Below are positions 1 through 5,084 of a stretch of 5,084 nt of DNA, in pieces; the first letter of the stretch is position 1, and each line of letters opens with the position of its first letter. The DNA lies in assembly GCA_022564085.1 (NCBI GenBank), contig JADFMC010000165.1, positions 1 to 5,084 on the forward strand, in the 5' to 3' direction. Both the position numbers and the translations under genes were made by a program. The notes below the pieces were generated by a model, which was not told where the DNA came from, searched no databases, and saw nothing but the letters and a program-made list of their open reading frames with translations. Source of the DNA: Fidelibacterota bacterium. GTDB lineage: Bacteria; Fidelibacterota; Marinisomatia; SCGC-AAA003-L08; TS1B11.

Positions 1-1
1 T

Positions 2-121
2 GGGTACTTTACAGGTGGAATAGCTGCCGGCAACATCGGCCAGGCAGCCGCAAACGGCAAAGTTTGGCGCTACAATACGGGGTTAGATTGCTCAGCCCCC
101 AGAGCCCAATATGCTATGTAG
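2..121 (+). CDS. C-terminal fragment of an unrecognised protein (enters from the left edge)
   Basis: An open frame runs from the left edge to a TAG stop and reads as 39 residues, beginning GYFTGGIAAGNIGQAA and ending in CSAPRAQYAM. Composition looks protein-like: glycine/alanine-rich, then a WRYNTG segment. There is no stop in the frame up to the edge, and no better reading on the other strand. I do not recognise the family and assign no function. The gene converges on the symporter gene, leaving 25 bases between the two stop codons, with no convincing intrinsic terminator in the gap. It could be chance, because 39 open codons are weak evidence; the natural-looking residue pattern is the main support. 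Confidence 0.45.
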   Translation, partial: GYFTGGIAAGNIGQAAANGKVWRYNTGLDCSAPRAQYAM

Positions 122-146
122 ACCTAATATACCAGTGAGCTAGGAT

Positions 147-1760
147 CTAAAAGAAAGTGCCCCATAGAACCAGGAGGATCAGTACTAAACCGACCGAGAA
201 TGCGATATTGATTTTGTTCCACAGGGGATTCTGCACGTCCATTTTCTGGGCAAACTCACCGGTGGCTTCTTTCGCCGTGGCGAAAGTCAAGCCGGCCAGT
301 TTGGCATCGCTCTCACTTTCTGAAAGGAGACTTACGCCCAATAGAATGGCAGTTGAGACCAGGAACAGGAATATTGCGAAATGCAGGAAGTTCATGCTAT
401 AGAACCACTCGAAGGCCGGAATGGACAGGCCATAATTATTGCTCATTATCTCCAGCACCAGGCGCAACGCTCCCAATGCGGCCCCTACCAGCAGGGTCCA
501 GATTGCACCCTTGCCATTTACCCGGGGCAAGAAAACACCGAAAATAAATACCGCGGCGATGGGCGGGCTAACGTAGGCCTGTACGCTCTGGAGATAGATG
601 AACAGCTGGGAGCTGATACTGCCTATGAACGGCACCCACAGAATACCCAGGATGACCAGCACAGTGGTTGCCAGGCGGCCGACCAGGACCAACTCTTGCT
701 CAGAGGCCTCAGGCCTATAATTCTTATAGAAATCCATGGTGAACAATGTCGAGCTGCTGTTAAAACAGCTGGCCAGGGACGACATGAGCGCCGCCAGCAG
801 GCTGGCCACCACAATACCCTTAACACCCATGGGCAGCAGGTGGCTGGTCACCAGGGCGGGATAGGCTTCATCGCCCTTGATATCGGGGAACATGGCCAGG
901 GCGATCATGCCGGGCAGCACCAGGAGAAATACGGGCAATATCTTGAGATAGCCGGCGAAGATGGCGCCGCTGCGGGCGGAATTGATGTTCTTGGCGCTCA
1001 ATACCCGTTGCACGATAAACTGATCGGTGCACCAATACCACACACCCAGAATGGGGGCGCCGAAAATGATGCCGGTCCAGGGAAAATCAGGGTGGGAGAC
1101 GGATTTGAACATGCTGAAGTAATCAGCCGGCAGCTTGGCCTGCAATCCGGAAAAGCCACCTACTTCCTGCAAGCCCAACAAGGTCAGGGTGAGGGCCCCG
1201 CCTATCAGTACAACCGCCTGCATGACCTCGGTGTAAATGACCGCCCGCAGGCCGCCGGCCACCGTGTAAATGCCGGTGAGGATCACCATCACCAGGGCGG
1301 AGGTGACCATATCCAGCCCCATCACCTTATTGAGCAGCAGGCCGCCGGCGTATAGTGTAACCGAGATCTTAGTGAGCACATAGGCCACGATGGAGACCGA
1401 GGTGAGATACATGCGGCTGGCACGGTTATAGCGCCGCTCCAGGAACTCAGGCATGGTAAACACGCCCGATTTCAAGTAAAACGGCACAAACACCCACCCC
1501 AGAACTAAAACTATCAAGCAGGCTAACCATTCAAAATGGCCCACAGCCAGCCCGCCGCTGGCCCCCGAGCCGGCCAACCCGATAAAATGCTCGCTGGAAA
1601 TGTTGGAGGCAAACAGCGAGGCGCCAATGGCAAACCAACCTACATTACGGCCCGCCAGGAAGTAATCTTCACTGGTGCCCCCCTTTCGTGAGGAGTAGAA
1701 CCCGATACCGAGGACCGTCGCCAGATAGGCTACAATGATGATGAGACCTAAAGTACTAAT
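147..1760 (-). CDS. SGLT-type sodium/sugar symporter (SSS/SLC5 family), probable ATT start
   Basis: Inner-membrane carrier that couples sodium entry to uptake of a sugar, most likely glucose or galactose. The 537-residue product has about 14 hydrophobic segments, full length for the family. Seen in the sequence: TM1 with ASNISSEHFIG (residues 51-61), GHFEW (74-78), the family signature around GGLRAVIYTEVMQ (169-181), WYWCTDQFIVQR (241-252), AGYLK (269-273), LMSSLASCFNSSSTLF (325-340) and YLQSVQAYVSPP (389-400). By recalled alignment to human SGLT1, the sugar ligands N78, H83, E102, Y290, W291, K321 and Q457 correspond to N53, H58, E77, Y242, W243, K273 and Q391 here. S327 and S328 match the Na2-site serine pair. 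E178 replaces the Asp (D204 in SGLT1) usual at that position. Start: no ATG, GTG or TTG lies in frame between the upstream stop (1793-1795) and a TTG at 1577, which would remove TM1, N53 and H58. The ATT at 1758-1760 follows GAGGAGG by 5 bases and gives a family-like N terminus (STLGLIIIVAYL). Family call is very secure; sugar identity is inference. Confidence 0.96.
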   Translation of the reverse strand: MSTLGLIIIVAYLATVLGIGFYSSRKGGTSEDYFLAGRNVGWFAIGASLFASNISSEHFIGLAGSGASGGLAVGHFEWLACLIVLVLGWVFVPFYLKSGVFTMPEFLERRYNRASRMYLTSVSIVAYVLTKISVTLYAGGLLLNKVMGLDMVTSALVMVILTGIYTVAGGLRAVIYTEVMQAVVLIGGALTLTLLGLQEVGGFSGLQAKLPADYFSMFKSVSHPDFPWTGIIFGAPILGVWYWCTDQFIVQRVLSAKNINSARSGAIFAGYLKILPVFLLVLPGMIALAMFPDIKGDEAYPALVTSHLLPMGVKGIVVASLLAALMSSLASCFNSSSTLFTMDFYKNYRPEASEQELVLVGRLATTVLVILGILWVPFIGSISSQLFIYLQSVQAYVSPPIAAVFIFGVFLPRVNGKGAIWTLLVGAALGALRLVLEIMSNNYGLSIPAFEWFYSMNFLHFAIFLFLVSTAILLGVSLLSESESDAKLAGLTFATAKEATGEFAQKMDVQNPLWNKINIAFSVGLVLILLVLWGTFF

Positions 1761-1765
1761 GGCTA

Positions 1766-1772
1766 CCTCCTC
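1766..1772 (-). promoter_or_regulatory. Ribosome binding site that decides the symporter's ATT start
   Basis: On the minus strand the bases read GAGGAGG, a near-perfect Shine-Dalgarno, followed by a 5-base spacer (TAGCC) and ATT. No conventional start codon lies at a usable distance in this frame, so the site places translation initiation at the ATT at 1758-1760. Confidence 0.8.
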
Positions 1773-1790
1773 AATCTCCCTGGAGAGTGT

Positions 1791-1808
1791 TTATTGACTA
1801 TCAAGTAA
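1791..1808. promoter_or_regulatory. Imperfect palindrome, possible operator upstream of the symporter
   Basis: The plus strand reads TTATTGACTATCAAGTAA: arms TTATTGA and TCAAGTAA pair around CTA with one unpaired base. It lies about 31-48 bases upstream of the symporter's ATT, a suitable place for a repressor or activator site. Only one copy is seen, so the call rests on symmetry and position alone. Confidence 0.2.
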
Positions 1809-1939
1809 TCTGCCCTGAAGTTGACGGCTCGCTAAGTTAAGATATCCGGGTCCTGTGCGCATTAGTTGTCTAAGGGACTCCAAAATGCGCGCGGAGCACT
1901 CATGTAAAATCGCCTCCGAGGCTGCACGGCACGGGGGCG

Positions 1940-1954
1940 CACTACACAGTAGTG
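1940..1954. repeat. Short perfect inverted repeat (hairpin) after the lipoprotein gene
   Basis: CACTAC and GTAGTG form a perfect 6-bp stem around the loop ACA. It lies about 40 bases beyond the lipoprotein stop on the minus strand. No run of T follows, so it is not a standard intrinsic terminator; it could be an mRNA 3'-end hairpin or a protein-binding site. Confidence 0.4.
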
Positions 1955-1993
1955 ATACCATCGCCATATGGATAATCCGGGTGCAGCCGCGGC

Positions 1994-4600
1994 TCAAGGC
2001 TTGGGAATCCGCGCCAATGCGTATTGCACCGCCAGGTCGGTGAGGTTCCATAGCTGTATATCGGAGCTGGTGGCGTAGCGGGTGGGCGCCAGGCTATCAT
2101 CCCCGATCCGGTAACTCCACAGCTCATTATGCTTTAGTCCGGAAGATTCCACAGCGGTGAGAATCTTGGCCAAGGCAGCCTGCAACTGCCTGACGTAGTG
2201 ATCCAGCCGGGGGTCTTTGACCTGGCCGTCCGCATCCAGGGCGCCCGATATTTGCTTGGTCAGTCCCAGCAGGATCAAGTTCACCTCCCGCCCCCACACC
2301 ACCCGGGGAGAATGGTAAGGGTCTCGCTGGAAGTGTTCCCAGACACCCTCAGTCGCATAGGCGTCATTTGACACCAACGGTCCCACACCCTCTACAAACA
2401 GTCCCACGGGATAAGGTAGGAGAAAAATCTCCAGCCGCCTGATAAGTTCGGCAGGATCAATCCTGCCTGCCAGGATATCGTCCGTATAGTCGATTAAGAA
2501 CCATAGGGCCGCCGGGTCGGTATGCACCACCGGGATCGGGCGACCCTCGTGATCCAATGAAAGGGCCGGGAACTCAATACCATGTTCATCGGCGCCACTA
2601 TTTGACAGTACTCGCTGCCAATGGGCCCGTTCTCCGGCCGGAAGCCGGCTCAACCTGGCCTTGATCCGGCGCTTCACCTCCGGCGCAGACAAGCTGACAC
2701 TAAAATGTTTCGTAGCGCCTTGCCATACTTTGAGGGCCGCCGGTACGGCCTCAGCGTCAAGGGCATAATTTCGCAGCACCGGGTTGGCCATATCCGGGGC
2801 TAGTGATTCGAGCTCGCTTATTGAGAAGCCTATCTCGCGGAGGGCAGTGAATATTTGGCCCACCGATTCCAGAGCCTTGGGAGCCCAAATAACATTGATA
2901 TCCATGGCGAAACGACCGTTGGCATAGCCGGCCCCGCTGTCCCGCCAGCTGCCCGGAAACCAGCGCTGCTCGTCAATCCGGGGGAACTCTATCAGATTCC
3001 CGGCCTCGGGACGCTCCACATAGGGTTGCATCAGCTGCATTATGTAAGCCAAATTCCGCATCAACAACGAAAGCCGTGAGGTCTGGGACCCGTCGTCCGA
3101 TTGGGCCAGCAGGAAGCCCCGTTTTTCCTCAGACGATATCGCGGGACTGGCCAGATAGCGGGCAACCACCACCGCCAACTGGAAGTCTTCGTCCACCATG
3201 TTGTAGGTTTCCCGCACCACCTGGATAGTCGGCAATATTGACGCGGCTTGGTCCAGCAGGCTGTCGGCTCCGGGCTGATCCCCCAGTGACTTGCGCTGCA
3301 GGACTTCTGTAATCAGACGGTTGAATTCGGTAGCGTTTTCTCGAATCGCTTGAGTGCCCAGCGCTTCCTCATGGCTGACCTGCCCCAATGGAGACAACTT
3401 ATTCAAAGCGGTAGCGATTACATATTCCAGCATGTAGGGCGACCATATCGGTTCCAGCATGAGCATGGACAGCAGCATATCACGGCCGAAATAGGTGGCG
3501 AAGTTGGGCAGCCCGGCCATGATTTTATCTTGGGAAACCAGCAGTTCAACCCCGCGCATCTGGCGCTCCAGCCATTGGAAGCTCATTCGGCGGTCCTCTG
3601 CAGTTGAGCCGGACGGCGCCTCTGGTGACAAGCTCTCATGTTCGGCTTTCATGCGCTGGTGGAAGTTTAGAAAGTCCTGGTTGAAGATCTCATCGCGGCG
3701 CAAGGGGGTCAATGAGGGCGAATCGGTCCCGATTTTTACGCTGAGCCTAATTGGTCCGGCCTTAAGGGGACGGATAGATAATACTCCATTCGAGACCTCG
3801 ATGGTGGCCTGGCTCCGATCGACACTCAAGTCCAACGACAAGTGGTACAGGCCGTCAAAAGTGGGCTGCTCCACAAGCAGATGGGCGCTCGAATCGGTTT
3901 GGTGATATGTCACCTGAGGAAGTAGACGGGCACGCAGCTCCGCCAAATTTTCGGCATGCAATAGCTCCAGGAGACGGTTTTGCTCGCCGGGTAAAAGTGC
4001 CTCGAGGTTAGCTACAAGTTCCCGGAATGCCTGCTCGCTGTATAACTCGCCGAAGGGCTCAAGATTTCCTTTATGGTACACATAATCGCGCTCCTGGCGC
4101 ATGGACCCCAGGAGGAATAAGCCCAAGTCCAGCCCGGCAGCCTCTGAGGATAGGGTGTAGCGCACATAGCGCGCAGGGCCCTGTGAGGATAGCTCCGCCC
4201 CCGGGGAATCCCACCTCATTGCGGCCGGTTGACCTTGTGTGTCGCGCACGGTGAAGGAGATGCTCTCATTGGCTGCGTCCGCCCAGATATTCACCACCCG
4301 GCCCGATTGCCCATCGATGGCGACCTGCACAGTATTACCATGGGAATCCCGGAAAAAGCGGGTGGTGTAGCCGCGATAGGCAGCGGGGTCGTCCAGGCCT
4401 TGCTGGGGGAATTCGAGCAGCGGTAAAGCCGATTGCACAGCGGCGCCCTTTTGCCTGCAGGAAACGAGGCCTATTCCTGTGATCGATAGCACCAGGACCA
4501 ATAGCCGCAGGGACTTCGCTTGCCAACTTTTACGAATCGAATTTGGCTCACTTATTGCCCTATAAAGATTTCTGCTGGAACAACCGTTCGAGAGTATCAA
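1994..4600 (-). CDS. Lipoprotein with a six-hairpin glycosidase-like domain (function unassigned)
   Basis: 868-residue secreted lipoprotein, probably a sugar-releasing hydrolase. A basic n-region (about 22-32), a hydrophobic core (LRLLVLVLSITGIG) and the lipobox LVSC put the acylated Cys at residue 48. The next residue is Arg, not Asp, favouring outer-membrane sorting. Residues about 60-320 look beta-rich, like the N-terminal beta-sandwich of GDE/GH63-type enzymes. Residues about 335-868 are helical and carry landmarks of the (alpha/alpha)6 fold: LPNFATYFGRDMLLSMLML (364-382, compare the GRD segment of amylo-1,6-glucosidases), WFPGSWRDSGAGYANGRFAMDINVIW (547-572), EGVGPLVSNDAYAT (737-750), PYHSPRVVWGREVNLILLGL (761-780) and a final SDIQLWNLTDLAVQYALAR (846-864). 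Catalytic acids cannot be fixed by eye; Asp/Glu in the 551-567 and 737-773 segments are candidates. The TTG start follows GGAGG by 6 bases but gives a long signal region. An internal ATT at residue 22 would give a more usual 27-residue lipoprotein signal. Known for clan members: they act on alpha-glucosidic or related bonds. The substrate here is unknown. It lies 233 bases upstream of the symporter gene, on the same strand. Confidence 0.9.
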   Translation of the reverse strand: MILSNGCSSRNLYRAISEPNSIRKSWQAKSLRLLVLVLSITGIGLVSCRQKGAAVQSALPLLEFPQQGLDDPAAYRGYTTRFFRDSHGNTVQVAIDGQSGRVVNIWADAANESISFTVRDTQGQPAAMRWDSPGAELSSQGPARYVRYTLSSEAAGLDLGLFLLGSMRQERDYVYHKGNLEPFGELYSEQAFRELVANLEALLPGEQNRLLELLHAENLAELRARLLPQVTYHQTDSSAHLLVEQPTFDGLYHLSLDLSVDRSQATIEVSNGVLSIRPLKAGPIRLSVKIGTDSPSLTPLRRDEIFNQDFLNFHQRMKAEHESLSPEAPSGSTAEDRRMSFQWLERQMRGVELLVSQDKIMAGLPNFATYFGRDMLLSMLMLEPIWSPYMLEYVIATALNKLSPLGQVSHEEALGTQAIRENATEFNRLITEVLQRKSLGDQPGADSLLDQAASILPTIQVVRETYNMVDEDFQLAVVVARYLASPAISSEEKRGFLLAQSDDGSQTSRLSLLMRNLAYIMQLMQPYVERPEAGNLIEFPRIDEQRWFPGSWRDSGAGYANGRFAMDINVIWAPKALESVGQIFTALREIGFSISELESLAPDMANPVLRNYALDAEAVPAALKVWQGATKHFSVSLSAPEVKRRIKARLSRLPAGERAHWQRVLSNSGADEHGIEFPALSLDHEGRPIPVVHTDPAALWFLIDYTDDILAGRIDPAELIRRLEIFLLPYPVGLFVEGVGPLVSNDAYATEGVWEHFQRDPYHSPRVVWGREVNLILLGLTKQISGALDADGQVKDPRLDHYVRQLQAALAKILTAVESSGLKHNELWSYRIGDDSLAPTRYATSSDIQLWNLTDLAVQYALARIPKP

Positions 4601-4606
4601 ATTTTG

Positions 4607-4611
4607 CCTCC
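4607..4611 (-). promoter_or_regulatory. Ribosome binding site for the lipoprotein's TTG start
   Basis: The minus strand reads GGAGG here, then six bases (CAAAAT) and TTG at 4598-4600. The frame has no ATG or GTG back to the stop at 4679-4681, so this site supports TTG as the start. Confidence 0.6.
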
Positions 4612-4632
4612 GCCAATGTGAATTGGTTTGTA

Positions 4633-4657
4633 TGAAATGGACCCCATAGTTTGGACA
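4633..4657. repeat. Terminal inverted repeat of the IS3-family remnant (right end)
   Basis: The bases start TGAAATGGACCCCATAGTT and end in TGGACA, the common form of IS3-family ends (TGA...CCCCAT...TTGGACA). The outer boundary is set by the TG start and could be a few bases off. No partner repeat is found near 4900. The end lies 32 bases upstream of the lipoprotein start, so the lipoprotein's 5' region is partly of IS origin. Confidence 0.65.
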
Positions 4658-4699
4658 CCCATTCCCGCCTGCTGGATGTTATCAGGCCTATGTGGTTCA

Positions 4700-4900
4700 T
4701 TAGGCCGCCAACTCCCTTGTTAACTTGCTCCAATATACCTGTGCCGCTGTTTGATTATCAAGCGATTGATGCGTTGTAGTATCCGTTGTCCAGGCCGGGC
4801 TGGGCCGATCAATTATCTGCCCTGAAAGCAGATAAGGATAAGTACCATGATTTTTCCCTGGCCGGCTAGTGTTCGGCTGGGGAGTGATTGAAGCAGTGCC
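4700..4900 (-). pseudogene. IS3-family DDE transposase (orfB) fragment with the catalytic core deleted
   Basis: Minus-strand reading gives 66 residues then TAA. The first part has SITPQPNTSRPGKNHGTYPY then LLSGQIIDRPSPAWTTD, matching the linker and first strand of the rve integrase domain in IS3-group transposases (family pattern: PKPNTS...YPYLL..L.I.RPNQVW.TDIT). It then jumps to THQSLDNQTAAQVYWSKL, which matches the extreme C terminus (RPHQSLDNQTP.EVY). Roughly 150 residues that normally lie between, including the second Asp and the Glu of the DDE triad, are absent, yet the frame is kept across the junction near 4777-4784. No start codon or ribosome site is evident, and a TAA lies just upstream at 4901-4903. 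It is non-functional as a transposase. Confidence 0.85.
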
Positions 4901-4917
4901 TTAGATAGCAGCTAAGG
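4899..4917. repeat. Inverted repeat immediately after the propeller gene's stop codon
   Basis: CCTTAG and CTAAGG form a perfect 6-bp stem around a 7-base loop (ATAGCAG). On the minus strand it begins one base after the TAA of the propeller gene. It is AT-containing and not followed by a T run, so it would be at most a weak terminator. It also sits at the broken left edge of the IS remnant. Confidence 0.4.
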
Positions 4918-4918
4918 G

Positions 4919-5084
4919 TTAATCTCCATTATTGGGTTCAAAAAACAATCCTTCGAAGTCGCTGCCAATCCAAACAGAACCATCAGCATCACACGCAAGA
5001 CACTGGAACCCACTGGCCTCTGAATATAATTCCGAAGGCAAAACAAACTTTGTCCATTGAGAACCATCATATTTGTAAAGATAA
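4919..5084 (-). CDS. C-terminal end of a beta-propeller protein (two-component-regulator propeller type), partial
   Basis: A minus-strand frame enters from the right edge and ends at TAA (4919-4921), leaving 54 residues. It reads LYKYDGSQWTKFVLPSEL, later GFQCLACDADGSVWIGSDFEGLFF, then a short tail EPNNGD. The pattern of YDG..WT.F followed about 30 residues later by DADGSVWIGS..GL is the repeat of ligand-sensing propeller domains (the reg_prop type, which reads D..G.LWIGT..GL). Such repeats form periplasmic sensor heads in hybrid two-component systems of polysaccharide users, but also occur in stand-alone secreted proteins. Here the protein ends right after the propeller blade, so no kinase or membrane segment follows it. 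The role of the rest of the protein cannot be seen. Confidence 0.8.
   Translation of the reverse strand, partial: YLYKYDGSQWTKFVLPSELYSEASGFQCLACDADGSVWIGSDFEGLFFEPNNGD

Larger units (their letters stand above)
1761..1993. other. Intergenic region between lipoprotein and symporter genes
   Basis: These 233 bases separate two minus-strand genes. I see no convincing gene, no clear sigma-70 promoter and no T-tract terminator. They contain a 6-bp-stem hairpin (1940-1954), an operator-like imperfect palindrome (1791-1808) and the symporter's ribosome binding site. A 13-codon minus-strand ATG frame (about 1862-1903, MSAPRAFWSPLDN) sits 9 bases after a GGAGG. It could be a leader peptide but is too short to support. 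The length is enough for the symporter to have its own promoter. Confidence 0.6.
4633..4900 (-). mobile_element. Decayed IS3-family insertion sequence remnant
   Basis: The segment combines a right-end terminal repeat (TGAAATGGACCCCATAGTT at 4633-4651) with a transposase fragment ending 42 bases before it, the usual layout of an IS3-family right end. The left end and orfA are missing; homology fades near 4895-4900, only about 20 bases past the propeller stop codon. An intact IS3 element is about 1.2-1.5 kb, so what remains is under a quarter. It cannot move by itself. Target-site duplication cannot be judged because the other end is lost. Confidence 0.82.

Noticed and set aside
122..146. Bidirectional terminator between the converging genes
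   Set aside because: No stem of useful length and no T or A tract flanking one in these 25 bases.
381..1355. Long plus-strand open frame (324 codons) opposite the symporter
   Set aside because: It is antisense to a strongly conserved membrane protein. Its Gln/His/Gly-rich composition is what the complement of membrane-protein codons gives, and no family features appear.
1801..1819. Similarity of TCAAGTAATCTGCCCTGAA to TCAATTATCTGCCCTGAA at 4809-4826 in the transposase remnant
   Set aside because: Twelve bases (ATCTGCCCTGAA) match exactly, but similarity stops on both sides and the reading frames differ, so a second IS fragment in the 1761-1993 gap is not supported.
1791..2051. 86-codon minus-strand open frame overlapping the end of the lipoprotein gene
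   Set aside because: It overlaps the conserved C terminus of the lipoprotein in another frame, has no clear ribosome site, and resembles no known protein. Only its second half is outside the gene.
3495..3905. 136-codon plus-strand open frame inside the lipoprotein gene
   Set aside because: Antisense shadow of the lipoprotein coding sequence, with irregular composition and no ribosome site.
4601..4700. Sigma-70-like promoter upstream of the lipoprotein (for example TGTCCA - 17 bases - CATACA on the minus strand)
   Set aside because: Both hexamers match the consensus poorly; such matches are expected by chance.
1..5084. tRNA or rRNA genes, CRISPR arrays, riboswitches
   Set aside because: No cloverleaf, rRNA signature, regularly spaced repeats or recognisable aptamer pattern was seen on either strand.

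Overview
The window suggests a bacterial, probably gammaproteobacterial (perhaps marine) chromosome segment. This rests on the moderately high GC, clear Shine-Dalgarno sequences, a lipoprotein signal with a non-Asp +2 residue and an IS3-family remnant. The genus cannot be read from the sequence, and the taxonomic guess is weak.

Layout, left to right. Bases 2-121 (+) hold the probable C-terminal end of an unrecognised gene entering from the left; it converges on the next gene with only 25 bases between stops. Bases 147-1760 (-) encode a 537-residue Na+/sugar symporter of the SSS/SLC5 family. It is strikingly SGLT1-like and keeps every residue I recall as coordinating sugar in human SGLT1. Its only sensible full-length start is a rare ATT codon behind a strong Shine-Dalgarno; starting at the first conventional codon would remove the first membrane segment and two sugar-site residues. 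Bases 1761-1993 are non-coding as far as I can see and hold a hairpin and an operator-like palindrome. Bases 1994-4600 (-) encode an 868-residue lipoprotein whose C-terminal two thirds look like an (alpha/alpha)6 six-hairpin glycosidase of the GDE/GH63/GH133/GH15 type, with no family I can name. Bases 4633-4900 hold a decayed IS3-family element: one terminal inverted repeat and a 66-codon in-frame fragment of the DDE transposase from which most of the catalytic core has been cut out. Bases 4919-5084 (-) are the C-terminal end of a beta-propeller protein (ligand_beta/two-component-regulator propeller type) that enters from the right.

How it may work together (inference). The propeller gene, the lipoprotein hydrolase and the symporter all lie on the minus strand in that order and may be one sugar-use locus: an envelope-anchored hydrolase releases a hexose and the SGLT-type carrier imports it with sodium. 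The IS3 remnant now separates the propeller gene from the other two and supplies the sequence just upstream of the hydrolase start. Neither of the two complete genes has an ATG start.
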